42,424 nucleotides of DNA from Planctomycetia bacterium (lineage in GTDB: Bacteria > Planctomycetota > MHYJ01 > WSZJ01). Below are positions 31,106 through 40,266 of the stretch, one piece after another (positions within the stretch are counted from its first letter, which is position 1; each line of letters begins with the position of its first letter). The position numbers and the translations under genes are program-made. Location: NCBI GenBank assembly GCA_020849035.1, contig JADLHC010000250.1:1-42424 (forward strand). The letters run 5' to 3'. A model generated the notes under the pieces. It searched no databases. It saw only the letters and a list, made by a program, of their open reading frames with translations, and was not told where the DNA came from.

Positions 31106-32341
31106 ATGTTCCTCTCAGCCGCCACCGCCGCCGGGGTCCGCGAGCGCTTCGGCACCCCCTGCTACGTCTACGACCGCGCGACGCTCGAGGCGTCGGCGCG
31201 CAACGCCCTGTCCTTCCCGAACGCGTTCGGGTTCACGCTCCGGTACGCGATGAAGGCGAACCCGAACCACGCGGTGCTCAGGCTGTTCCTGGACCTCGGG
31301 CTGCACATCGACGCTTCCAGCGACCACGAGGTCGAGCGGGCGCTGCGGGCGGGGTTCCAGCCGGGGAAGATCCAGCTGACGAGCCAGGCGCCGTCGAAGA
31401 ACCTCAAGGCGCACGTCGAGCGGGGCGTGCTGTACAACGCGTGCTCGCTTCGGCAGCTGGAGAATTTCGGGGAGGCGTTCCCGGGGCGGGAGGTGAGCAT
31501 CCGGGTGAATCCGGGGCTGGGGTCGGGCTCGACGAACCGGACGAACGTCGGCGGTCCCGGGTCGAGCTTCGGGATCTGGCACGAGCATCTCGGGGAGGCG
31601 CGGGAGCTGGCGGGGCGGCACGGGCTGCGGATCACGCGGATGCACTCGCACATCGGGAGCGGGACGGACCCTGTGGTGTGGAAGCGTTGCGCGCGGATGA
31701 GCCTGGGGATCGCGGGGCAGCTTCCTGAGGTGAAGGTGCTGAACCTGGGCGGCGGGTTCAAGGTGGCGCGGGTGCCGGGGGAGAAGTCCACGGACCTGCA
31801 GGACGTGGGGGAGAACCTGAGGCAGGAGTTCGTGGAGTTCCGGCAGCGGACGGGGCGGGCGCTGCACCTGGAGATCGAGCCCGGGACGGCGCTGGTCGCG
31901 AACGCGGGGTGCATCGTGGCGACGGTGATCGACGTCGTGGACACGGGGAAGGACGGGTACCTGTTCGCGAAGCTCGACACGGGGATGAACGAGGTGACGC
32001 GGCCTTCGCTGTACGGGGCGCAGCATCCGATCGACGTGGTGACGGCGGAAGAGAGGCCGCTCGCGAAGACGGTCTTCGTGGGGCCGTGCTGCGAGTCCGG
32101 CGACATCCTGACGCCCGCGCCGGGCGATCCCGAGGGGCTCGGGCCGCGCGATGTGCCGCGCCCGAAAATCGGCGACCTGGTCGTGGTCGGCGGCGCCGGC
32201 GCCTACTGCGCGGCGATGTCGACGATCAACTACAACTCCTACCCCCAGGCGCCCGAGGTCCTGCACGACGACGGCTCGCTGCGCCTCGTGCGGCGCCGGC
32301 AGACGTTCGAGCAGGTCCTCCAGAACGAGGTCAGCGAGTAG
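31106..32341 (+). CDS. lysA: diaminopimelate decarboxylase-like PLP enzyme
   Basis: A 411-residue fold-III PLP enzyme that would decarboxylate meso-diaminopimelate to lysine. The PLP lysine lies in YAMKANPN, followed by HIDASSDHEVERAL, the phosphate site in LNLGGGFK, HSHIGSG, EPGTALVANAG and the active-site Cys/Glu CCESGDIL, with AGAYCAAMSTINYNS near the end. The length fits LysA and also carboxynorspermidine decarboxylase; the GAYCAAM and CESGDIL motifs favour LysA. The start is at ATG 31106 because the preceding frame is the tail of the kinase gene in another frame. Its 3' end overlaps the facing gene by 11 bases. Confidence 0.9.
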   Translation: MFLSAATAAGVRERFGTPCYVYDRATLEASARNALSFPNAFGFTLRYAMKANPNHAVLRLFLDLGLHIDASSDHEVERALRAGFQPGKIQLTSQAPSKNLKAHVERGVLYNACSLRQLENFGEAFPGREVSIRVNPGLGSGSTNRTNVGGPGSSFGIWHEHLGEARELAGRHGLRITRMHSHIGSGTDPVVWKRCARMSLGIAGQLPEVKVLNLGGGFKVARVPGEKSTDLQDVGENLRQEFVEFRQRTGRALHLEIEPGTALVANAGCIVATVIDVVDTGKDGYLFAKLDTGMNEVTRPSLYGAQHPIDVVTAEERPLAKTVFVGPCCESGDILTPAPGDPEGLGPRDVPRPKIGDLVVVGGAGAYCAAMSTINYNSYPQAPEVLHDDGSLRLVRRRQTFEQVLQNEVSE

Positions 32342-32876
32342 CGCCGGGGCGCGTCATCGCCTCCTCGAGCCGCGCCCGCGCGTCCGCCGTCCACTCGGCG
32401 AGCTTCTCCCAGCCCGAGGGAACCTCCAGCTCCCACCGGAACCGCGGCGCCCCGGGGCGCGCGTCGAACCGGACGGACGAAATCTCGCCGGAGGAGTAGG
32501 GCGGGAGCGGCGGGCCCGAAGGAAACGGCAGCGCCTCCGACGCGTCGAGCAGGTCCTCGATGTCGGTGCGGGGAAGCAGGACGTCGCGGACCGCAAGGGT
32601 GGGGCGGGACGGGCGCGGCCGTTCGCGTCCCGGGAACGGCTCGGCGAACGCGGCCAGGTCGGAGACGCGGTCCCACGCGGCCTCGCGCAGGAGAAGACTG
32701 CCGTGCTCGGCTTCGAAGAGGCACCAGGCGCGATGGGCGCCGAACGCGGGGAAGAACTCGACGGTCAGGAGCGGGCGCGCGGCGAGGGGCGGGGACGCCG
32801 CCCAGGGGCGGGCGAGCGAAGCGTGCGCCTCGGTTTCGAGCGCGGCAAAGGCAACGTCGGGATCGGTGTCGGCCAT
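32331..32876 (-). CDS. hypothetical protein
   Basis: A 181-residue soluble protein with no recognised domain. It has an alpha/beta composition with an aromatic stretch (LLTVEFFPAFGAHRAWCLFE), a Pro-rich middle and a C-terminal helix EKLAEWTADARARLEEAM. A GGGGAG ribosome site lies six bases before the ATG at 32876. Its stop overlaps the lysA stop by 11 bases on the opposite strand. It follows arginase by 75 bases on the same strand and may be the last gene of the nuo-arginase transcript. Confidence 0.55.
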   Translation of the reverse strand: MADTDPDVAFAALETEAHASLARPWAASPPLAARPLLTVEFFPAFGAHRAWCLFEAEHGSLLLREAAWDRVSDLAAFAEPFPGRERPRPSRPTLAVRDVLLPRTDIEDLLDASEALPFPSGPPLPPYSSGEISSVRFDARPGAPRFRWELEVPSGWEKLAEWTADARARLEEAMTRPGATR

Positions 32877-32951
32877 GGGCGGCTCCCCGGAGGAACCGTG
32901 GCGGTCCTGCGTCGCTCTATTGCGCCACGATCCCGCCGCGGCCGCAAGAGA

Positions 32952-33845
32952 CTATTCGAGGATGCGCCGCCCGAGCGCCGACTCGATCAGCTCCGTCGCG
33001 AGGATCGCCGTGCGGTTCCTCTCGTCCAGGATCGGGTTCACCTCGACGAGGTCCATCGAGCTGATCCGGTGAGTCTCCGCGACCATCTCGAGCGCGAGGT
33101 GCGCTTCCCGCGCCGTGATCCCGCCCGGCACGGGCGTCCCGACCCCGGGCGCCTCGTCCGGGTCGATCACGTCCATGTCGAACGACAGGTGGATGTGGTC
33201 GCAGCCCGCGAAATGAGCCATCGCCTTCTCGATCACCGCCGGCATCCCGTAGCGGTCCACCTCGTGCATCGTGAACACGTGCACCCCGCTCGCCCGCAGC
33301 GCCCGCTTCTCCAGCGGGTCCAGGTCGCGGATCCCGATCTGCACGACGTGCATCGCGTTGACGCGGCTCGCGGGATCCTCGTTCTTCACGAGCGTGTCGC
33401 GGCCGCGGCCGAGCGCCGCCGCCATCGGCATCCCGTGCACGTTCCCGGACGGCGACGTCTCGGGCGTGTTGAAGTCCCCGTGCGCGTCCATCCAGAGGAT
33501 GCCGACGTTCTTGCGGACGCGCGTCACGCCCCACAGCGACCCGACCGCGATCGAGTGGTCGCCGCCCAGCACGAGCGGGAAACAGCCGTCCTTCACCGCC
33601 TTCGCCACCGCGTCGGCCAGCATCTTGTTCGCCTTCACGATCTCCGGCAGGTACTTCGCCGTCGGGTCCTTGATGATCCGGCTCTCCGGGATCGGCACGG
33701 GGATGTCCCCCTGGTCCTCCACCTTGTGCCCGATCTTCTCCAGCCGCTCCTCGAGGTCCGCGTACCGGATCGCGCTCGGCCCCATGTCGACGCCGCGGCG
33801 GTCCCCCCCGAGGTCCATCGGCACGCCGATGATGCGGATCTTCAT
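32952..33845 (-). CDS. arginase
   Basis: A 297-residue ureohydrolase, the length of Bacillus RocF. The manganese ligands are in [15 protein letters not shown] and [13 protein letters not shown], with the [10 protein letters not shown] loop that distinguishes arginases from many agmatinases, and EVNPILD near the end. It would hydrolyse L-arginine to ornithine and urea. The ATG at 33845 is only five bases after the NuoN stop, so it is translated from the same transcript as the complex I genes. No other arginine-catabolism gene is in the window, and the reason for this pairing is unknown. Confidence 0.93.
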   Translation of the reverse strand: MKIRIIGVPMDLGGDRRGVDMGPSAIRYADLEERLEKIGHKVEDQGDIPVPIPESRIIKDPTAKYLPEIVKANKMLADAVAKAVKDGCFPLVLGGDHSIAVGSLWGVTRVRKNVGILWMDAHGDFNTPETSPSGNVHGMPMAAALGRGRDTLVKNEDPASRVNAMHVVQIGIRDLDPLEKRALRASGVHVFTMHEVDRYGMPAVIEKAMAHFAGCDHIHLSFDMDVIDPDEAPGVGTPVPGGITAREAHLALEMVAETHRISSMDLVEVNPILDERNRTAILATELIESALGRRILE

Positions 33846-33850
33846 GGCGG

Positions 33851-35395
33851 CTACCGGGAAGCGGCGCGGGTCTCCGCGGGGACGCGGGCGCCGACGCTCC
33901 ACTCGGCGAGTCGCTGGAGCGGCTGCCAGTAGACGCCGAACAGGAGCGTCGGGAGGAGGCAGACGAAGAGCAGCAGGGCGAAGTGCCCGCCGACGCGCAG
34001 CGGGACGGCCTCGCCGCCGTGGCGGGGGATGCCCTCGAGGTACATCGCCTTGACGACCTTCACGTAGTAGTAGAGCGACACGGCGCTGTTGAGCGCGGCG
34101 ATGACCGCGAGCCAGACCCAGCCCTGGTCGACGAGGGCGGCGAACAGGTACACCTTTCCGACGAACCCGGCGAGCGGCGGCAGGCCCGTCAGCGAGAACA
34201 GGAACGCCGCCATGCAGACGCCGACGAACGGCGCGCGCCACCCCAGGCCGCGGAAGTCCGACAGCTCCTCGCCGCCGCCCGCCTCCGAGACCGCGATCAC
34301 GCAGAGGAAGGCGCCGAGGTTCATGAAGACGTAGACCGCGAGGTAGAACAGCATCGCGACGATCCCCGATCCGTGCAGGACCACGAACCCCAGCAGGATG
34401 TACCCGGCGTGCGCGATCGACGAGTACGCCAGCAGGCGCTTCACGTTCGTCTGCCGGTACGCCGCCAGGTTCCCGATGGTCATGGTGATGACGGAGACGA
34501 CCGCGACGAGGCTCGTCCACCCGGGGTCGCCCAGCGGGATCCACGGGCCGGCGGGGTTGGCGGCGGCCTCGGGGCGGGCGAGGACGGTGTAGAAGAAGCG
34601 AAGAAGGACGGCGAAGCCTCCGGCCTTGGAGGCGGTGGACAGGAAGGCGGTGACGGCGGTCGGGGCGCCCTCGTAGACGTCGGGCGTCCACATGTGGAAC
34701 GGGGCGGCGGAGATCTTGAAGCCGAATCCGACGAGGACGAGGCCGAGCATGAGGGTGACGGACAGAACGTCGGCGCGGCCGTCGGCGACGGCGGACGAGA
34801 TGCCCGTGAAGGACGTGGTACCGGCGAGGCCGTAGAGGAACGAGAGGCCGAGGATCATGGTGCCGGAGGCCGTGGCGCCGAAGAGGACGTACTTGAGCGA
34901 GGCCTCGCTGGAGCCTCGGTCGCGCTTGTAGAAGCCGGCGAGGACGTAGCTGGGGATGGACAGCGTCTCGATGGCGACGACGAGCCCGACGAGGTCGGCG
35001 ACGCCGGCCATGAGGTACAGCCCGAGCGTGGTGACGAGAAGGAGCGAGAAGAACTCCCCCTCGCCGTGCGCTTCGATGCGACGCGTCTTCGCGGCGAACA
35101 TCGCGACGAGGAACGCGCAGGTGCCGGCGAGGAGCTTGAAGAAGAGCGAGAAGGGGTCGACGACGAAGGAATCGGCGAACAGGAACACCCGGGCGCGCTG
35201 GTGCGACTCGATCTCGAAGGCGGTGAGGAGCACCATGAGGATCGACGCCGCGATCCCCGTGGCCGCCAGCCGCGCGACGTGGCCTTTCCGGTCCTTCGGC
35301 CCCCCGATGTCGAGCGCGATGACCGCGCCCAGGGTGACCGTGAGGAGGATCTCCGGGGTCAGGTACGACAGGTTTTCGACGACGCCGAGTTGCAA
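33851..35395 (-). CDS. nuoN: NADH-quinone oxidoreductase subunit N
   Basis: A 514-residue antiporter-like subunit with about 14 membrane helices. The proton-path residues lie in the usual places, for example the Glu in VVAIETLSIPSYVLAGFYKR and the Lys in LKYVLFGATASG, with AAPFHMWTPDVYEGAPT and LAYSSIAHAGY in the second half. The start is a TTG at 35395, 30 bases after the NuoM stop and in the same reading frame as NuoM; no ATG or GTG is available near it. It pumps protons together with L and M. Confidence 0.93.
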   Translation of the reverse strand: MQLGVVENLSYLTPEILLTVTLGAVIALDIGGPKDRKGHVARLAATGIAASILMVLLTAFEIESHQRARVFLFADSFVVDPFSLFFKLLAGTCAFLVAMFAAKTRRIEAHGEGEFFSLLLVTTLGLYLMAGVADLVGLVVAIETLSIPSYVLAGFYKRDRGSSEASLKYVLFGATASGTMILGLSFLYGLAGTTSFTGISSAVADGRADVLSVTLMLGLVLVGFGFKISAAPFHMWTPDVYEGAPTAVTAFLSTASKAGGFAVLLRFFYTVLARPEAAANPAGPWIPLGDPGWTSLVAVVSVITMTIGNLAAYRQTNVKRLLAYSSIAHAGYILLGFVVLHGSGIVAMLFYLAVYVFMNLGAFLCVIAVSEAGGGEELSDFRGLGWRAPFVGVCMAAFLFSLTGLPPLAGFVGKVYLFAALVDQGWVWLAVIAALNSAVSLYYYVKVVKAMYLEGIPRHGGEAVPLRVGGHFALLLFVCLLPTLLFGVYWQPLQRLAEWSVGARVPAETRAASR

Positions 35396-35425
35396 GGGCG
35401 GTTCCGCCTGTTCCGGTGGGACGGG

Positions 35426-36952
35426 CTAGGGTTTGTACTGGTGGACGAAGGACTGCAGCTCCGAGAGCGAGACGTTCATCATGTCGAGGACGGGCTTCGG
35501 CCAGCAGCCGGCCAGGACGACGAGGATCGCGAGCGGGACCAGGCAGAAGATCTCCCGGCCGTTGATCTCCGTCACGTGGTGGTACTGCTCCGTGTAGATC
35601 TTGTTCTTCTCGCCGAGGAACATCCGCTGCAGCGCCCAGAGGTGGAACGCGGCGCCGAGCAGGATGCCGAGCGTCGAGAAGACCGTGATCTTCTGGTACA
35701 GCGGCGTCCCGTTCTGCCAGGCGCCGATGAAGCACATCGCCTCGGCGATGAACCCGCTCATGCCGGGCAGGCCGAGCGACGCGAAGAACGCGAACGTCAC
35801 GAACCCCGTGTAGACGGGGACCATCGTCGCCAGCCCGCCGAACCGGCTGATCCAGCGGTGGTGGACGCGGTCGTAGATGACGCCCACGCAGAGGAACAGC
35901 ATCGACGTGATCAGCCCGTGCGCGAACATCTGGAACATCGCGCCGTTGAACCCCGCCGTCGTCATGGCGCCCATCCCCAGCAGGCAGTACCCCATGTGGC
36001 TCACCGACGAGTACGCCACCATCTTCTTCAGGTCGTCCTGCGCCATCGCGCACAGCGCCCCGTACACGATGTTGATCGCCCCCAGCACGCCCATGAACAC
36101 CGCGCACTTGTTCGCCATGTCCGGCAGCAGCGGGAACCCGATCCGGAACAGGCCGTACGTCCCCATCTTCAGCAGGATGCCCGCCAGGATCACCGAGATC
36201 GCCGTCGGCGCCTCCACGTGCGCGTCGGGAAGCCACGTGTGGAACGGGAAAACCGGCACCTTGATCGCGAACCCGATGAAAAGCGCGATGAAGCACAGGA
36301 ACCGGACGTTCTCGAGGAGCAGGACGCCGTGCCTCGCCTCCTGGTTCTTGAGCACCAGCAGGTCGAACGTGTGCTTCCCGGTCGCTGGGTCGGTGACGTT
36401 GAAGTAGAAGACCAGCATCACGACGAGCATCAGCACGCTGCCGACCAGCGTGTACATGAAGAACTTGATCGCCGCGTACTCCTTGCGCGGGCCGCCCCAG
36501 ATGCCGATCAGGAAGTACATCGGCAGGAGCATCACCTCCCAGAAGACGTAGAACAGGAAGAAGTCCATCGCGCAGAAGACGCCCATCATGCCCGTCTCGA
36601 GCAGCAGGAACAGCGCGAAGTACCCCTTCACCCCTTTCTGCACCTCCCAGCTCGCGAAGATGCAGATGAACGAGATGAGCGCCGTGAGCAGCACCATCAC
36701 CACCGAGATCCCGTCGACCGCCATGGAGTACTGGATGTTGAACATCGGGATCCAGTCGAACTTCTCCACGAACTGCATCGCGGACGTCGTCCGGTCGAAG
36801 CCCTTCCAGAGGAAGTACCCGAGGAAGAGCGGGATGCCCGCGGCGCAGGCCGCGACGGCCTTGACGAGTTCATCCTTGCCGCGCGGGAGGCACAGGATGA
36901 CCAGCGCCCCCAGGAGAGGGATGAACGTCATGAGCGACAGGAGGTGGTTCAC
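35426..36952 (-). CDS. nuoM: NADH-quinone oxidoreductase subunit M
   Basis: A 508-residue antiporter-like subunit. Seen are LLETGMMGVFCAMDFFLFYVFWE with its key Glu, KFFMYTLVGSVLMLVVML with the Lys, PFHTWLPDAHVEAPTAISVI, and KKMVAYSSVSHMGYCLLGM. The start is ATG 36952 with a short gap of 12 bases from NuoL. With L and N it makes up the proton-pumping part of the membrane arm. No unusual insertions. Confidence 0.95.
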   Translation of the reverse strand: MNHLLSLMTFIPLLGALVILCLPRGKDELVKAVAACAAGIPLFLGYFLWKGFDRTTSAMQFVEKFDWIPMFNIQYSMAVDGISVVMVLLTALISFICIFASWEVQKGVKGYFALFLLLETGMMGVFCAMDFFLFYVFWEVMLLPMYFLIGIWGGPRKEYAAIKFFMYTLVGSVLMLVVMLVFYFNVTDPATGKHTFDLLVLKNQEARHGVLLLENVRFLCFIALFIGFAIKVPVFPFHTWLPDAHVEAPTAISVILAGILLKMGTYGLFRIGFPLLPDMANKCAVFMGVLGAINIVYGALCAMAQDDLKKMVAYSSVSHMGYCLLGMGAMTTAGFNGAMFQMFAHGLITSMLFLCVGVIYDRVHHRWISRFGGLATMVPVYTGFVTFAFFASLGLPGMSGFIAEAMCFIGAWQNGTPLYQKITVFSTLGILLGAAFHLWALQRMFLGEKNKIYTEQYHHVTEINGREIFCLVPLAILVVLAGCWPKPVLDMMNVSLSELQSFVHQYKP

Positions 36953-36964
36953 CTTCGGGACTCC

Positions 36965-39352
36965 CTATTTTCCGGGCGGCGCCGTGGAGACGTTGCGGCT
37001 GCGGAAATGTTTCCAGTTCGTGACGATGTGGAACCCGCCGACGAGCACGAGGACGCCGGCGAGGGACCAGGCGAGGTAGGTTCTGACGCGGCCGGTCTGG
37101 AAGCGCGAGAGGGAGGCGCCTGCGGACTGGACGACGTCCGCGGTGCCGTTGACGGCGCCGTCGACGACCTTGTTGTCGAAGAGGCCCGAGGCCCACGCCC
37201 AGGCGAGGACGATGTAGCCCCAGGCGTTGACGCAGAAGTCGACGACCTTGAGGTCGAAGCGCGCGCAGAACCGGGCGAGCCAGAGGCAGGGGGCGACGAG
37301 GAGTTCGTCGACGAACTCGTCGACGTAGTACTTGTTGAGGAGGAGGGAGTGCGCCCAGGGGACGGCGGCGGCGATCTTCGGGGCGGAAATGAAGGGGACG
37401 AGGTAGGTGAAGCAGGAGAGTCCGATGCCGGCGGCGGCGACGGCGATGGAGAGGATCATGGCGAGCTGGTGGGCGTGGTGCTTGTCGTGCTCGAGCGGGT
37501 CGTGCCAGGGTCGGCGCGGGTCGGCGTGGGAGGGGGCGGCATGGGCCTCGCCGGGGCCGGCGTGGGCCGCGGCCGCGGGCTCCGCCGAGGGGCCCTGCAC
37601 GAGCGCGATCGCCTTCTTCGCCGCGGACGGCGGCGGGCCGACGAGCTCCCTGAAAGGCACGTACTGGCTCGTCATCGCGAGCGCGCCGAGGACGACCAGC
37701 GGCGCGGCCATGACCCACGGCGACTCGTGCGCGTGGTCGAACTTCTCCCGGACGCGCGGCTCGCCGGCGAAGGTCATGAAGATCAGGCGGAACATGTAGA
37801 ACGCCGTGAGCGCCGCGCCCGCAAAGCCGAAGACGACGACCGGCCAGAACGCGCGATTGTGCTGCGCCGCGTAGAGCAGGTCGCCCAGGATGCCGTCCTT
37901 CGACGCGAATCCGCTCGTCCCGGGGACGCCCGCGATCGCGAGCGTCGAGACCAGCATCGCCACGAAGGTGATCGGCATCTTCTTCCACAGCCCGCCCATC
38001 TCGCGCATGTCCTGCGTGTGCACCGCGTGGATCACGCTTCCCGACCCGAGGAACAGGCAGGCCTTGAAGAACGCGTGGGTCCAGAGATGGAAGAAGCCGT
38101 AGGTATAGGCGGAGGCTCCCAGGCCCATGATCATGTAGCCGAGCTGGGAGACGGTCGAGTAGGCGAGGACCTTCTTGATGTCGTTGGCGCAGAGGGCGAT
38201 GGTGGCGGCGAAGATCGCGGTGAAGCCGCCGAAGTACGCGACGACGACGAGGGCGTCGGGGGTGAACACCGGGAACATGCGGGTCACGAGGTAGACGCCG
38301 GCGGCGACCATGGTGGCCGCGTGGATGAGGGCGCTGACGGGGGTCGGGCCCTCCATCGCGTCCGGGAGCCAGATGTGCAGCGGGAACTGCGCCGACTTTC
38401 CGATGGCGCCGCAGAAGAGCAGGCAGCCGGCGGCGGTGAGGAGCCAGAGGGGCATGCCGTTGGCGCCCTGGGCGACTCCCTCGAAGATGCCGGTGTAGGT
38501 GAGCTGGCCGGTGAAGTGGAACAGGAGGAGGATGCCCAGGAGCATCCCGATGTCGCCGACGCGGTTGGTGAGGAACGCCTTCTTCTGGGCGTCCGCGGCG
38601 GACTTCTTCTCGAACCAGAACCCGATCAGCAGGTAGCTGGAGAGGCCGACCAGCTCCCAGAACATGTAGAGGGCGAAGACGTTGTGGCAGAGGACGAGGC
38701 CGAGCATGGAGAACGTGAAGATGGACAGGAAGGCGAAGAACCGCGAGTAGCGCGGGTCGTCGCTCATGTAGCCCATCGAGAAGACGTGGACGAGCGTGGA
38801 AACGAGCGTCACGACGAGCAGCATGATGACCGTGACGTTGTCGATCAGGATCCCCATCGGGATGCGGAACGTCGTCACGTCCGGGCCGTCCGGCGTCCCC
38901 CGCGTGAACAGGCCGATCCAGTCGATCTCGTAGACCTTCTGGAACTGCCAGTCGTAGATCCCGATCATCCGCCCGAACATCAGGAGCGAGATCCCCAGCC
39001 CGATCGCGACTGCACCCGTGGAGACCCAGTCGCCGCGGCGCGGCAGGAAGCGGCCGACGAACGCCTGCACGAAGGCCGCGAGGAGGGGGAGGCCGAGGAT
39101 CGTCAGCGACGGCCACGGCGAGTCGAACAGGTCGGCGAGGTCGAACGAGCGCCCGCCGACGGCCAGGTGGCCGTCGACGCCGGACTTGAAGAGCCACGCG
39201 CCGAGGGCGACCGCGCCGAGCATGACGAACAGCCCGGGCGACAGCCCGGCCGGCGCGGCGTGGGCCTGGTGCCCGTGCGCGCTTCCGTGGCCGTGCCCCG
39301 CCGCCCCGTGGGCGGGCGCGCCGTGCCCGTGATCGTCGTGTCCGTGACTCAT
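36965..39352 (-). CDS. nuoL: NADH-quinone oxidoreductase subunit L with His-rich N-terminus
   Basis: A 795-residue subunit, long for NuoL (about 600-750). The standard core has FALYMFWELVGLSSYLLIGFW, NRVGDIGMLLGILL, QFPLHIWLPDAMEGPTPVSA and KKVLAYSTVSQLGYMIMG, and it ends with the long lateral helix region. Before the core lie about 80 extra residues: ten His in the first 31 (for example GHDDHGHG), then one extra hydrophobic helix (SPGLFVMLGAVALGAWLF). A second His-rich loop (HADPRRPWHDPLEHDKHHAH) is near residue 615. The His clusters could bind metal; no known complex I role explains them. It directly abuts NuoK. Confidence 0.93.
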   Translation of the reverse strand: MSHGHDDHGHGAPAHGAAGHGHGSAHGHQAHAAPAGLSPGLFVMLGAVALGAWLFKSGVDGHLAVGGRSFDLADLFDSPWPSLTILGLPLLAAFVQAFVGRFLPRRGDWVSTGAVAIGLGISLLMFGRMIGIYDWQFQKVYEIDWIGLFTRGTPDGPDVTTFRIPMGILIDNVTVIMLLVVTLVSTLVHVFSMGYMSDDPRYSRFFAFLSIFTFSMLGLVLCHNVFALYMFWELVGLSSYLLIGFWFEKKSAADAQKKAFLTNRVGDIGMLLGILLLFHFTGQLTYTGIFEGVAQGANGMPLWLLTAAGCLLFCGAIGKSAQFPLHIWLPDAMEGPTPVSALIHAATMVAAGVYLVTRMFPVFTPDALVVVAYFGGFTAIFAATIALCANDIKKVLAYSTVSQLGYMIMGLGASAYTYGFFHLWTHAFFKACLFLGSGSVIHAVHTQDMREMGGLWKKMPITFVAMLVSTLAIAGVPGTSGFASKDGILGDLLYAAQHNRAFWPVVVFGFAGAALTAFYMFRLIFMTFAGEPRVREKFDHAHESPWVMAAPLVVLGALAMTSQYVPFRELVGPPPSAAKKAIALVQGPSAEPAAAAHAGPGEAHAAPSHADPRRPWHDPLEHDKHHAHQLAMILSIAVAAAGIGLSCFTYLVPFISAPKIAAAVPWAHSLLLNKYYVDEFVDELLVAPCLWLARFCARFDLKVVDFCVNAWGYIVLAWAWASGLFDNKVVDGAVNGTADVVQSAGASLSRFQTGRVRTYLAWSLAGVLVLVGGFHIVTNWKHFRSRNVSTAPPGK

Positions 39353-39739
39353 TTAGCCCTTCAGCGCCGTCGCCTCGTCGACATCCACGTCGCCGGCGGT
39401 GCGGTAGATCCCGAGGATGAGGCCCAGCGCCACGGCGGCCTCCGCCGCGGCCAGCACGATCACGAACGCCGCGAAGACGTTCCCCGCGATCCAGGGCTGG
39501 CCGTAGACCGCGTGGGCGGCCGACCCCTGGAGCGGGAACTCCACCGACTGCGGCCCCAGCGTGGCGGCCGGCTTCACGAACCGCGAGAACGCCACGAGGT
39601 TCACGTTCGCGGCGTTCAGGATCAGCTCCACCCCCATCAGGATCGAGACCGCGTTCTTGCGCGTCAGGATCGTGAAGACCCCCGTCGCGAACAGGAACGC
39701 GGCGATGACCAGGAACCACTCGAGGCCGACGACGGGCAT
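39353..39739 (-). CDS. nuoK: NADH-quinone oxidoreductase subunit K
   Basis: A 128-residue subunit with three membrane helices. The family signature is ILTRKNAVSILMGVELILNAANVNLVAFSRF with its conserved Glu; the last helix is FVIVLAAAEAAVALGLILGIY. An insertion of about 30 residues (PAATLGPQSVEFPLQGSA and onward) sits between helices two and three compared with the 100-residue E. coli protein. Its ATG overlaps the NuoJ TGA by one base and its TAA abuts the NuoL start. Confidence 0.93.
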   Translation of the reverse strand: MPVVGLEWFLVIAAFLFATGVFTILTRKNAVSILMGVELILNAANVNLVAFSRFVKPAATLGPQSVEFPLQGSAAHAVYGQPWIAGNVFAAFVIVLAAAEAAVALGLILGIYRTAGDVDVDEATALKG

Positions 39740-40266
39740 CAGGCCTCCCTCTTCTCGCGCCGGGCGAGATACGCCGCCCCGATCAGCGCGCCGAGCAGGA
39801 GGACCGACGACACCTCGAACGGCAGCAGGTACTTCCCGACGAACGCCCGCCCGATCTCGCCGGACGTCGCCGACGCCGGGTGCTCCACGACCTGCCAGTC
39901 CGTCATGAGCGAGACGTACGCGAGGGCGAGGAACAGGAACCCGGAGATGACCGCGCCGACGACGGGGTTCGTGGACTCGTTGGACAGGTTGATGTCCCGG
40001 ATCTTGTGCGTGAGCATCACGCCGAACAGGATCAGCACGAGGATGCCGCCGACGTAGACCAGCAGCTGCGCGGCGGCGAGGAAGTCCGCGTCGAGGAACG
40101 CGTAGAGCCCCGCGACGCCGAAGAACGTCAGGAGGAGCGCGTACGCGCTGTACACCAGGCTCCGCGACACCGCAACGACCAGCGCGCTTCCGCACGTCAC
40201 CGCGGCGAACGCGAGGAACACCCACGTCGCAGGATTCTTCACGGCCAGTCCCAGGGCGGCGATCAC
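39739..40266 (-). CDS. nuoJ: NADH-quinone oxidoreductase subunit J
   Basis: A 175-residue subunit with five membrane segments. LVYSAYALLLTFFGVAGLYAF, DADFLAAAQLLVYVGGILVL and ILFGVMLTHKIRD are typical of NuoJ. The start is a GTG at 40266 that overlaps the NuoH stop by four bases (GTGA), so translation is coupled. The frame upstream of it is a shadow of NuoH. Confidence 0.92.
   Translation of the reverse strand: MIAALGLAVKNPATWVFLAFAAVTCGSALVVAVSRSLVYSAYALLLTFFGVAGLYAFLDADFLAAAQLLVYVGGILVLILFGVMLTHKIRDINLSNESTNPVVGAVISGFLFLALAYVSLMTDWQVVEHPASATSGEIGRAFVGKYLLPFEVSSVLLLGALIGAAYLARREKREA

Noticed and set aside
36965-39352. Mrp-type Na+/H+ antiporter cluster in place of complex I
   Set aside because: NuoA and NuoH with their diagnostic motifs lie in the same operon, and NuoK/J sizes fit complex I.
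33983-40057. Plus-strand open frame of about 2000 codons through the nuo genes
   Set aside because: Composition dominated by Arg, Glu, Asp, His and Val with no fold pattern; the opposite strand encodes clear NuoJ-N proteins.
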